NCBI GenBank assembly: GCA_016710685.1
Contig: JADJVC010000002.1
Coordinates: forward strand, 930,001-994,000
DNA length: 64,000 nt
From: Flavobacteriales bacterium
GTDB taxonomy: Bacteria > Bacteroidota > Bacteroidia > Flavobacteriales_F > PHOS-HE28
Direction: 5' to 3'
Below, in pieces: positions 48,701-59,700 of this stretch. The translations under genes were made by a program, and so were the position numbers. The number at the start of each line of letters is the position of its first letter. Within the stretch, counting starts at the first letter, position 1. The notes below the pieces were generated by a model that did not search any database, had not been told where the DNA came from, and saw nothing but the letters and a program-made list of their open reading frames with translations.

Positions 48701-49200
48701 TTGGGGCGGCCAGTGCTGCCGGAGGTGAAAAGCACATAACAGAGATCTTCAGCCGAAACCGTGGTTGGTGGTGGCATCCCTTCCAACGGTTCTTTACCGG
48801 TATGGACATCCTCGATCAGCAGGACGTTGGCAGACTTGAACAGGTGCTTGTTTGATACATCGGTTACGACAAGCACGGGTTTTGAATCTTCCAACATCAA
48901 TGCGATCCGCTCCAAGGGGTATGCGGGATCGAAGGGCACGTAAGCCGCCCCAGTGCGCAAAATTGCCAGCACCGCAACGACCATCTCTTGCGAGCGGCCT
49001 AAGCACAAGCCCACCATGGTGCCCTTGTCCACGCCTAAGTTGCGCAAATGCGAGGCCAAGTGGTCGACCTTGTGAGCCAATTCAGCATAGGTAATTCCGC
49101 CTTGTTCACCCGTAACGGCAAGAGCATCAGGCCGTTCAGCAGCAGCGCGATCAAAAAGGGATATTACATCCAAAGGGCCTGGCCCGGTGGCTTTCGGCAT
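42707..49200 (-). CDS. Hybrid NRPS-PKS-aminotransferase megasynthase A-PCP-KS-AT-ACP-AMT; one frameshift
   Basis: With one base restored this is a 2164-residue protein. Domains in order: adenylation (about 20-505; LFTSGSTGRPKG, QYGPTEG), carrier (Ser about 554, DLGGNSL), ketosynthase (about 615-1040; Cys about 786 in TACSTS, His about 922 and 966), acyltransferase (Ser about 1238 in GHSIGE; SHAFHS near 1334 indicates malonyl-CoA), carrier (Ser about 1563, GLDSL), and a class III PLP aminotransferase of the glutamate-1-semialdehyde type (about 1685-2100; FDEVITGF, Lys about 1932 in YGKVIGGG). There is no ketoreductase, dehydratase or N-terminal condensation domain. The frame breaks in the KS at the GGG 46967-46969 (plus strand), where GHPDLIGQVGEF needs one more base. 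The A-domain pocket reads about D-V-Q-F-F-S-Q-V-V-K. Confidence 0.93.
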
Positions 49201-49494
49201 GAAACGAGGTTATATGATGCGACGAATTTACGGATGGGTTCTACGGAAACCAATGCTCGAAGTTGGAAAAAGGACCGAAATACTTACTTGAAGAGATGCG
49301 GGACGGCGAAGAGGTCCGGATCTGTCGCTATGTTCAGCCTTTGTGGCTTCCTTTCGTAACGCGTATTGATACGATGTGATGTGTCCAGCCTGAAGCTGGA
49401 TGTTAGGGATTACTGCCATCCACCTGATGGCCAATGATTTATTCTGAAAAACTGGCGCTCGTTCTCAGCATCACTTAGATTTGCCCCTTTTCCA
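49201..49494. other. Divergent gap between the NRPS-PKS gene and a secreted giant
   Basis: No gene is supported. On the minus strand TAAATTCG (about 49227-49234) is a one-mismatch -7 candidate for the NRPS-PKS operon. On the plus strand TAGATTTG (49476-49483) is an exact TAnnTTTG match eleven bases before the ATG at 49495. No clear repeat or operator palindrome was seen. Confidence 0.45.
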
Positions 49495-52400
49495 ATGCAA
49501 GGCCTAAATCGATCGTTCGTCTTCGCTTTTGCGCTGTTCGTCGGCTCGATGACTTCTTTGGTCCGTGGCCAAGCGTATGAAGCGAGCGTCCAAGCTCAAG
49601 CTCAAGTACAGGCTTCCCCGCCGCGCATTACGTTAAGCTGGCAAGGCCTGTACAATGTTACGGGTTATAGCATATGGCGTAAGGTGAAAGGTGAGACGAG
49701 TTGGGGTTCTCCGGTGGCCACCTTAGGCGGAAATGTGCAAAATTGGAGCGACAATAACGTAGCTGCCTTGATTTCCTATGAATACAAGATCAAACGCACC
49801 ACCACCAACGTGGGCAATGGTTGGTCCTACATCAATGCAGGCATCAACTTGCCCATGGTGGAGGGCCGGGGAAAGTTGATCTTGTTGGTGGATGATTACT
49901 TCAGCACCGCGCTCAGCTCCCAGATCGATCAATTGAAGAGTGATCTGGAAGGCGACGGTTGGACCGTGATGCGCCACGACGTAAGCCGCAACGCCAGCGT
50001 GCCTAGCATCAAGTCCATCGTGGTGAGCGACTACAATGCCGATCCTGTAAATACGAAGATGTTGTTCCTTCTGGGCCACGTACCCGTGCCTTATTCCGGG
50101 AACATGGCGCCGGACGGGCACTGGGAACACTGGGGTGCATGGAGCGCTGACACATACTATGCCGACGTGAACGGGACTTGGACCGATAATTCCGTAACCG
50201 CCACTGGGGCTGTGGACCCGCGCAACCACAATGTGCCGGGCGATGGAAAATTCGATCAAAGCGTGATCCCTTCAACGGTTGAGCTGGCCGTTGGCCGCGT
50301 TGATTTTGTGAATCTGCCCGCCTTCTCCCAGAACGAGATCACGTTGATGGGGAATTACCTCACCAAGTTGCACAATTGGAAAATTAAAGCCTACACGGCC
50401 ACGGTCCGCGGGCTGGTGGACGATAATTTCCAAGGGCAAACAGACGCCTTTGCGTCCAATGGCTACCGCGGATTCGGGCCGTTGGTGGGACCTTCCAATG
50501 TGCAGGACTTGGATTACTTCACCACGTTGGCCAACCAGAGTTACCTGTGGAGTTATGGCTGCGGTGGCGGCTATTGGGATTCTGCGAACGGCGTGGGCAC
50601 TACGGCGGATTTTGCGGCCAGTGACAATAAAAGCGTGTTCACCATCCTCTTTGGGAGCTCTTTGGGCGATTTCGATTGCACCAACGACTTCATGCGTGCA
50701 TCCTTGGCAAGCGGGAAAACACTCACCTGTTTCTGGGCCGGTTACCCCAACTGGTACTTCCAGCACATGGGCATGGGAGAGACCATCGGCTACGCCACGG
50801 TGCTCACCGAGAACAACGGCAACAACCACTATGAGCCGGCCAACCCCAGTGCAGGCCGCGTTCACATCGCGCTACTGGGCGACCCTACTTTACGGATGAC
50901 CATCACCGGTCCACCAAGTAATGTTTCGGGATCCGTCAATGGGAATCAGGTGACCGTTACCTGGAATCCCAGCACGGACAACGTGATCGGCTACCACGTG
51001 TACAGGTACATCCCTGGCAGCCAAACATGGCAACGCGTCACCACCAGTGCCGTAACGGGTAGCAGCTTCACCGACAATGTCAGCGGCGGCGGTACGATCA
51101 AATACATGGTGCGGGCGTTGAAGCTCCAACAAACCGCCAGTGGCACCTATTACGACCTTAGCTTGGGCGCCTTCGGGCAAGCGGAAGGAGGGGGAGGGCA
51201 AACACCGGATTGTCTAGGCGTGCCCGGCGGTCCTGCCACGGCCGGAACAGCCTGCAACGATGGCAGCGCCTGCACGGTGAACGACGTTTGGGATGCCAAT
51301 TGCCAGTGCGCAGGAACCTATTTGGATTCCGATGGCGACGGTATCTGCAACGCCCAAGACGCCTGCCCCGGGGTACCGGGCCAGCCCGGTTCCGCTTGCA
51401 ATGACGGCAGTGCCTGCACGGTGAACGACGTATTGAACGCCAATTGCCAATGCACCGGCACCTATCAGGACAATGACGGCGATGGCATCTGCAACGCGCA
51501 GGACAATTGCCCGAACACGCCTGGCCAGATCGGCTCCCCGTGCAACGATGGGAGCGCTTGCACGATCAACGACGTGATCAATGCCAACTGCCAATGTGCG
51601 GGGACCTTCCAAGACAGTGACGGCGATGGCATCTGCAATGCACAAGACAACTGCCCGACTTTGGCCGGAGTGATCGGATCCCCTTGCAATGACGGACAGA
51701 TCTGCACGGTGGACGATGTGATCAACGCCAATTGCCAGTGTACCGGAACACCCAACGCCGATGCCGATGGTGACGGTATCTGCGACGAACTGGACTTGTG
51801 CCCCGGCGTGGCAGGCACTGTCGGTTCTCCTTGCAACGACGGCTTCGGATGCACTGCCAATGATGTGATCGGGCCGGATTGTGTATGCGCTGGAACCGCG
51901 ATCGGTGATGCGGATGGAGACGGCATCTGCAATGCCCAAGATGATTGCCCGTACATCCCCGGCGTGGTCGGCAGTCCCTGCAACGACGGTTTTGTATGCA
52001 CGGTTAACGATGTGCTGAATGCCGATTGCCAATGCGCAGGAACCTATTTGGACGTGGACGGTGATGGCATCTGCGATGCGCTCGACGGATGTCCCACGGA
52101 ATTCGGCACCACGGGAACCCCGTGCAACGATGCGAACGCATGCACGCTGAACGATGTGCTCGATGCCAACTGCCAGTGTACCGGAACGCCATCGGGTGAC
52201 GTGGACGGGGACGGCATCTGTGACGCTTTGGACGGTTGCCCCACAGTTAACGGCACCACCGGCACTCCCTGTGACGACGGGGATCCGTGTACAGTGAATG
52301 ATGCCATAAACACCCAGTGCCAATGCACCGGGACCGTGCAGGACATTGACGGAGACGGCACCTGTGACGCCCTCGACGGTTGCCCCTTGGATCCCGGAAA

Positions 52401-53628
52401 GACCGACCCGGGAATCTGTGGTTGCGGCCAGAAAGAGCCGGGTGCTCCCTGCAACGACGGCGACTGGACGACGATCGGTGATGCGATCGATGCGAACTGC
52501 CAATGTGTGGGCACCCAAGTGGACTGCCAAGGCACGCCGGGTGGAGGGGCGTTGCCCGGCACCCCATGCAACGATGGTGACAGCACTACCGTAAACGACA
52601 CTTGGACCAACAACTGCAACTGCCATGGCCTTACCGTGGATTGCCTTGGCGTGATCAATGGGAACGCGAATCCGGGCACGCCTTGTAACGATAATGACCC
52701 TGAAACCGGATATGACACTTGGTCCACGGCTTGCGTTTGTACTGGTGAATTGATCGATTGCACCGGACTCCCCGGAGGGGAGGCACTGCCGGGTTCGGCT
52801 TGCGATGATGGCGACACCGCCACCGGGAACGACACTTGGACTGCGGCGTGTACCTGCGTGGGTCAGTTGATCGATTGCACCGGTACAGCAGGCGGAAGCG
52901 CCCTACCGGGAACTGCTTGTAACGACGGAGATCCCTTGACCGGCAATGACCATTGGAACGCCAACTGTAATTGTGTGGGCCAACTGATCGATTGCGAAGG
53001 CATGCCCGGCGGTGCAGCATTGCCCGGCACCCCCTGCAACGACCAGGACTCCGGCACCGGAAATGATACTTGGACGAGTACTTGTGTTTGCGCTGGCACC
53101 CCGATCGATTGTGCAGGCGTACTTGGAGGCTCGGCAAACGTTGACGGGTGTGGGGTTTGTGCCGGCGGCACCACGGGCGTGACACCCGACCCCGACCAGG
53201 ATCAGGACGGAGTCCTGGATTGCATTGATAATTGCGTCGGAACTCCGAATCCGGCACAAGGCGACCTCGATGTTGACGGCGTGGGCAACACCTGCGACAA
53301 TTGCCCGTGGGTGTATAATCCGGACCAGGCCGATACGGACAACGACGGGATCGGGGATGCGTGTTCCAACGGACTTGGTTTGCCGGAGAACGGGGACCTG
53401 TCGCAATTCAGGGTCCACCCCAACCCGGTTGGTGGGCTGGTGGAGCTGAACGGTGTGCCGACAGGAGCACAGTGGATCGAGGTGCTGGATGTGGCCGGTG
53501 CGTTGGTCATCCACATGCCTGTGGCCTCTCATTTGGACCTTTCCGACCTAGCGCCCGGAGCCTACCAAATGGTGGTTTTAGGCCACGACATGAGGCCGCT
53601 GGCCCAGGTGCGGCTTCTAAAACGGTGA
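49495..53628 (+). CDS. Giant secreted protein: gingipain-like N-terminal region, FN3, TSP3/Cys-rich repeats, T9SS domain
   Basis: The 1377-residue protein has a signal peptide, an FN3-like segment (ITLSWQGLYNVTGYSIWRK), and a roughly 350-residue region (GKLILLVDDYFS, LLGHVPVPYSG, SYGCGGGYW, FGSSLGDFDCTNDF, VHIALLGDPTLRM). I compare that region to C25/gingipain-like caspase folds. A second FN3 domain follows (VTVTWNPSTDNVIGYHVYR). From about residue 565 onward come Asp-rich thrombospondin type 3-like and Cys-rich units (CNDGSACTVNDV, NCQCAGTY, DSDGDGICNAQD). The end (FRVHPNPVGG...GAYQMVVLG) is a T9SS type A sorting domain. Ca2+ binding by the repeats is known for the family; protease activity is unproven. 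Confidence 0.85.
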   Translation: MQGLNRSFVFAFALFVGSMTSLVRGQAYEASVQAQAQVQASPPRITLSWQGLYNVTGYSIWRKVKGETSWGSPVATLGGNVQNWSDNNVAALISYEYKIKRTTTNVGNGWSYINAGINLPMVEGRGKLILLVDDYFSTALSSQIDQLKSDLEGDGWTVMRHDVSRNASVPSIKSIVVSDYNADPVNTKMLFLLGHVPVPYSGNMAPDGHWEHWGAWSADTYYADVNGTWTDNSVTATGAVDPRNHNVPGDGKFDQSVIPSTVELAVGRVDFVNLPAFSQNEITLMGNYLTKLHNWKIKAYTATVRGLVDDNFQGQTDAFASNGYRGFGPLVGPSNVQDLDYFTTLANQSYLWSYGCGGGYWDSANGVGTTADFAASDNKSVFTILFGSSLGDFDCTNDFMRASLASGKTLTCFWAGYPNWYFQHMGMGETIGYATVLTENNGNNHYEPANPSAGRVHIALLGDPTLRMTITGPPSNVSGSVNGNQVTVTWNPSTDNVIGYHVYRYIPGSQTWQRVTTSAVTGSSFTDNVSGGGTIKYMVRALKLQQTASGTYYDLSLGAFGQAEGGGGQTPDCLGVPGGPATAGTACNDGSACTVNDVWDANCQCAGTYLDSDGDGICNAQDACPGVPGQPGSACNDGSACTVNDVLNANCQCTGTYQDNDGDGICNAQDNCPNTPGQIGSPCNDGSACTINDVINANCQCAGTFQDSDGDGICNAQDNCPTLAGVIGSPCNDGQICTVDDVINANCQCTGTPNADADGDGICDELDLCPGVAGTVGSPCNDGFGCTANDVIGPDCVCAGTAIGDADGDGICNAQDDCPYIPGVVGSPCNDGFVCTVNDVLNADCQCAGTYLDVDGDGICDALDGCPTEFGTTGTPCNDANACTLNDVLDANCQCTGTPSGDVDGDGICDALDGCPTVNGTTGTPCDDGDPCTVNDAINTQCQCTGTVQDIDGDGTCDALDGCPLDPGKTDPGICGCGQKEPGAPCNDGDWTTIGDAIDANCQCVGTQVDCQGTPGGGALPGTPCNDGDSTTVNDTWTNNCNCHGLTVDCLGVINGNANPGTPCNDNDPETGYDTWSTACVCTGELIDCTGLPGGEALPGSACDDGDTATGNDTWTAACTCVGQLIDCTGTAGGSALPGTACNDGDPLTGNDHWNANCNCVGQLIDCEGMPGGAALPGTPCNDQDSGTGNDTWTSTCVCAGTPIDCAGVLGGSANVDGCGVCAGGTTGVTPDPDQDQDGVLDCIDNCVGTPNPAQGDLDVDGVGNTCDNCPWVYNPDQADTDNDGIGDACSNGLGLPENGDLSQFRVHPNPVGGLVELNGVPTGAQWIEVLDVAGALVIHMPVASHLDLSDLAPGAYQMVVLGHDMRPLAQVRLLKR

Positions 53629-53778
53629 TCCCGTCGCCCACATTGAGCGTTCATCCCGTTCAAACGCCGTTTTGTCGGATCGGTGATAAAGGATGTAACC
53701 TTCTGCCTATTGTTTCCGGTATACCGTGTCTCTTTGCGCCTTGCTTTTTCGGCGCGATCTGCCCGGCGATATCGATCC

Positions 53779-56700
53779 ATGAAACGTTTTCTCCTCCTTC
53801 TTTCCGTGCTGTTAACGTGCGCCGTCGCTTTTTCGCAATCGTATTCCGAGCGGGATGCTGTGGAACTGGCGGCAACGGTGCAGAAAAATCCCGCAAGGAT
53901 CACCATTTCGTGGGAGTCCTATCCCGGAGCGACCAATTACACCATCTACAGAAAACTGAAAGATGCGCAATCCTGGGGTCCCAGCATTGGCAGCGTTGGT
54001 GGTAGCGTAAACCAGTTCGCGGACAACAATGTGGGGGTTGGTACCTATTACGACTACAACGTGGTGCGCACGGCGGGTAACGTGGGCACTGGTTACGTGG
54101 CGTCTGGGATCGAACTGGCCGCCGTGGAGAACAGGGGCAAAATGGTGCTTTTGGTTGACAATGACATCAAGAACGGATTGACCACTGAACTGGCCCAATT
54201 GCAGGCTGATCTTGAGAATGACGGGTGGACGGTGATACGGCACGATGTTTCGCGTAGTGCATCCGTAACGAGCATCCGCTCCACCATCCAATCGGATTAC
54301 AACGCCGACCCCACGCGCGTGAAGGCCGTTTACATCGTGGGTCACGTGCCCGTGCCGTATTCCGGCAACCTCAATCCGGATGGCCATTCGGACCATAAAG
54401 GGGCTTGGCCGGCCGATGGCTATTACGGTGATATGGACGGCAATTGGACCGACAATTCCGTGAACACCACCAGTGCCCAATTAGACCGCAATTACAACAA
54501 GCCCGGTGATGGCAGGTTCGACCAAAGCGACTATCCCAGTGACATCGAGCTCCAGGTGGGCCGAATTGATTTTTACAACATCGGTACCCCTTGGTATGCC
54601 TTCCCGACGAGCGAACTGGAGTTGACCCGCACTTACTTGAACAAGGCCCACAATTACAAGATCCGCCAACTCGTACCGTTGCGCCGCGGCATCGTGTTCG
54701 ACAATTTCCAAGCCCTTTCGAATCCTGTGGGAGCGTCCGGATACCGCAACGTGTCGGCCTTGGTGGGAGCGGCAAACACCACGAATGCAAACGCTTTCGG
54801 AGCGCCTTTTTACACCTTGGTGAACAACCAAAGCTATCTATGGACCTACGCCAGCGGTGGTGGCACATGGGTAAGCGCCTATAATGTCGGCACCACGGAC
54901 GATTATGCTGCGATCTCCAACGGCGGGATCTTCAACATGTCCTTTGGTAGCTATTTCGGCGATTGGGACATGACCAACGGGTTCATGAAATCCATCGTGG
55001 CCAGCGGAAACGCACTGACGTGCGTATGGGCAGGCATCCCCAACTGGTGGTTCCAGAACATGGGCATGGGCGACAATATCGGGTATAGTACCAGGCTCAC
55101 CATGAACAACGTGAACCTGTACACGCCCCAGAACGGAGGGTGGCAAGGGCAACCCTATGATCGTGTCCATTTGGCCTTGCTCGGCGATCCCTCCTTAAGG
55201 ATGACCGTAGTGCCCCGTCCTTCGAACTTCCAAGCAGTGAATGCCGGAGGTCTCACAAACTTCACCTGGACCGCTGCACTGGGCCCAGTTGATGGCTACC
55301 ACGTCTATGAGGTCCAGGCCAACGGCAACCTGAACCGCATCACGAACAATGTCGTTACTCAGACGAACTATTCCGACCCCGCTGTTCCGTTCGTCGCAGG
55401 CAAGAAGTACATGCTGCGCGCCGTGAAGCTACAGACGTCGAACACGGGCACCTATTTCGATCTTTCCCTTGGTGTGCAAGCCACTTCCGCAGGCACGGCA
55501 ACTGCGGATTGCAATGGTGTGGTGGGCGGAAGCGCCGTTCCGGGCTCCTCCTGCAATGACGGCGATCCTTGCACTGTAAACGATGTATATAACGCCAGCT
55601 GCCAGTGCTTGGGAAGCCCAAGTCCGGACAGCGACGGTGACGGCGTGTGCAACAGCCAGGACAACTGCCCCAATGTGCCGGGCCAGATCGGTTCCTCTTG
55701 CAACGACGGCAATGCGAACACCATAAATGACGTGCTCAATTCCAATTGCCAGTGCGTAGGAACACCGGTGAACATCGATTGCAACGGCGTGCCAGGCGGC
55801 AGCGCTTTGCCAGGCACTGCATGTAACGATGGCAACGCGAACACCACCAACGATGTCTTGAATTCGAATTGCCAATGTGTGGGAACACCCGTTTCCGTGG
55901 ATTGCAACAACGTTCCAAATGGTCCCGCGATGCCGGGCTCTTCTTGCAACGACGGCAATCCTTGCACCATCAACGACGTACTGCAGGCCAACTGCCAATG
56001 CGCCGGAACGCCCGCCCCTGACAGCGACGGTGACGGTGTGTGCAACAGCCAGGACAATTGCCCCAACGTTGCTGGCCAGATCGGTTCCGCTTGTAACGAT
56101 GGCAACGCGAACACGATCAACGATGTCTTGAATTCGAATTGCCAGTGTGTGGGAACAGCTGTGACACTAGACTGTAACAGCGTGCCCAACGGTCCCGCCA
56201 TGCCGGGCTCTTCTTGCAACGACGGCAATCCTTGCACCATCAACGACGTGCTGCAGGCCAACTGCCAATGCGCCGGAACGCCCGCCCCTGACAGCGACGG
56301 CGACGGTGTATGCAACAGCCAGGACAATTGCCCCAACGTTGCTGGCCAGATCGGTTCCGCTTGTAACGATGGCAACGCGAACACGATCAACGATGTCTTG
56401 AATTCGAATTGCCAATGTGTGGGAACACCCGTTTCCGTGGATTGCAACAACGTTCCAAATGGTCCCGCGATGCCGGGCTCTTCTTGCAACGACGGCAATC
56501 CTTGCACCATCAACGACGTGCTACAGGCCAACTGCCAATGCGCCGGAACGCCCGCCCCTGACAGCGACGGCGACGGTGTGTGCAACAGCCAGGACAATTG
56601 CCCCAACGTTGCTGGCCAGATCGGTTCCGCTTGTAACGATGGCAACGCGAATACCACCAACGATGTCTTGAATTCGAATTGCCAGTGTGTGGGAACACCC

Positions 56701-59700
56701 GTTACCGTGGATTGCAACAACGTTCCAAATGGTCCCGCGATGCCGGGCTCTTCTTGCAACGACGGCAATCCTTGCACCATCAACGACGTGCTACAGGCCA
56801 ACTGCCAATGCGCCGGAACGCCCGCCCCTGACAGCGACGGCGACGGTGTGTGCAATAGCCAGGACAATTGCCCCAACGTTGCTGGCCAGATCGGTTCCGC
56901 TTGTAACGATGGCAACGCGAACACGATCAACGATGTCTTGAATTCGAATTGCCAGTGTGTGGGAACAGCTGTGACACTAGACTGTAACAGCGTGCCCAAC
57001 GGTCCCGCCATGCCGGGCTCTTCTTGCAACGACGGCAATCCTTGCACCATCAACGATGTGTTGCAAGCCGATTGCCAATGTGCTGGTTCACCCGCTCCGG
57101 ACAATGATGGTGACGGCGTGTGCAACAGTCAAGACAACTGTCCCAACGTGCCGGGCCAGATCGGTTCTTCCTGCAACGATGGCAACCCGTGTACGATCAA
57201 CGACGTGCTGAATTCCAACTGTCAATGCGCTGGGACCCCGGCGCCAGACAGTGATGGTGACGGTGTGTGCAACAGCCAAGACAATTGCCCCAACGTTCCG
57301 GGTCAGATCGGGGCGGCTTGTGATGATAGCAATGCAGGAACGATCAACGACGAGTTGAACAGCAACTGCCAATGCGTGGGGACGATCCCACCACCTGTGG
57401 ATTGTCAAGGCGTCACCAACGGCCCTGCCATGCCAGGAACAGCCTGCAACGATAACAATCCAAACACGGGTAATGATCACTGGAACGCGAACTGCAACTG
57501 TGTAGGCCAACCGTTGGATTGCAACGGCATTCCCAACGGGTCAGCATTGCCCGGAACGGCATGCGATGACGGCAACGCGGGCACCATCAACGACGTGTTC
57601 AATACGAGTTGCACGTGCGAAGGCACCGTTCCTGTGGTGCTTGACTGCAACAGCGTACCCAATGGCCCCGCCATGCCCGGCACACCTTGCAATGACGGCA
57701 ATGCCTGCACAATGAATGATGTGCTGAACAACGATTGCGTCTGCGAAGGCACGCCCAGCCCGGACAGCGACGGCGACGGCATCTGCAACAGCCAGGACAA
57801 CTGCCCTAACGTACCGGGTCAGATCGGCTCCTCTTGCAATGATGGGGACCCCTGCACCATCAATGACGTGCTCAACTCGAATTGCCAATGTGCCGGTTCA
57901 CCCGCTCCGGACAATGATGGTGACGGCTTGTGCAACAGTCAGGACAACTGCCCCAACGTGCCGGGCCAGATCGGTTCCTCGTGCAACGACGGTAATGCGG
58001 CAACCATAAATGACATACTGAACAGCAATTGCCAATGCGTGGGTACGGTTCCACCACCTGTGGATTGCCAAGGCGTCACCAACGGCCCTGCCATGCCGGG
58101 CACACCCTGCAACGACAACAACCCCGCTACGGGCAACGACTACTGGAACGCGAACTGCAACTGTGTAGGTCAGGTTATCGACTGTAACGGCGTTCCGGGC
58201 GGCAATGCTTTGCCTGGCACAGCATGCAACGATGGCAACGCGGGCACCATCAACGATGAGTACGGCACCGACTGTGTTTGTGCGGGCATCATCCCACCAA
58301 CGCTGGACTGCCAAGGTGTTCCCAACGGCCCCGCCATGCCGGGCACGCCTTGCAACGACAACAACCCGGCTACGGGCAACGATCACTGGAACGCTAACTG
58401 CAACTGTGTAGGTCAGGTGATCGACTGTACGGCATACCGGGCGGCAGTGCCTTGCCGGGCACTTCCTGTGATGACGGCAACGAGGGCACCATCAACGACG
58501 TTTACGGTTCGGACTGTGCGTGCGAAGGCATTATCCCACCAACGCTGGACTGCCAAGGAGTTCCCAACGGCCCCGCCATGCCGGGCACACCCTGCAACGA
58601 CAACAACCCTGCAACAGGCAACGACCATTGGAATGCGAACTGCAACTGTGTAGGTCAACTCATTGACTGCAACGGCGTGCCGGGGGGCGCAGCTTTGCCT
58701 GGCACAGCATGCAACGATGGCAACGCGGGCACCATCAACGATGAGTACGGCACCGACTGTGTTTGTGCGGGCATTATTCCACCGACGCTGGACTGCCAAG
58801 GTGTTCCCAACGGCCCCGCCATGCCGGGCACGCCTTGCAACGACAACAACCCGGCTACGGGCAACGATCACTGGAACGCTAACTGCAACTGTGTAGGTCA
58901 GGTGATCGACTGCAACGGCATACCGGGCGGCGCAGCCTTGCCGGGCACTTCTTGCGACGACGGCAACTCGGGCACCATCAACGACGTTTACGGTTCGGAC
59001 TGTGCGTGCGCAGGCATTATTCCACCAACACTGGACTGCCAAGGAGTTCCCAACGGCCCCGCCATGCCGGGCACGCCCTGCAACGACAACAACCCGGCTA
59101 CGGGCAACGACCATTGGAACGCGAACTGCAACTGTGTAGGTCAGGTGATCGACTGTAACGGCATACCGGGCGGCGCAGCCTTGCCGGGCACTTCTTGCGA
59201 CGACGGCAACGCGGGCACCATCAACGATGTTTACGGTTTGGACTGTGCGTGCACTGGCATTATTCCGCCGACACTGGACTGCCAAGGTGTTCCAAACGGT
59301 CCTGCTATGCCGGGCACTCCTTGCAACGACAACAACCCCGCTACGGGCAACGACCATTGGAACGCGAACTGCAATTGCGTAGGTCAGGTGATCGACTGCA
59401 AAGGTGTACCGGGCGGCAGCGCTTTGCCGGGTACTTCCTGCGATGACGACAATCCGGATACGGATAACGATGTATACACGGACGACTGCACTTGCGTAGG
59501 CACGATATCCACATTGGCCCCACCACGCGTGCCGATCGTTGCCTCGGATTGCTCCGGGATACTTGGCGGAGGCGCGATTTTGGACGACTGCGGCATTTGT
59601 TCAGGAGGCCAAACGGGAATTGAGCCCAACGCGGATGAAGACTATGACGGTCTTATCCCCTGCGATGACAATTGCAGTACCGCATTCAATCCCGGACAAG

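Noticed and set aside
55452..57125. A 557-residue open frame on the minus strand opposite the tandem repeats
   Set aside because: It is created by the 270-bp periodicity (270 is a multiple of three, so any open frame repeats). It has no signal, fold or promoter, while the plus-strand frame has a signal peptide, FN3, and a sorting domain.
51200..59500. Regular repeats considered as a CRISPR array
   Set aside because: Units are 243-270 bp, in frame, without unique spacers, and encode Cys-rich protein repeats.
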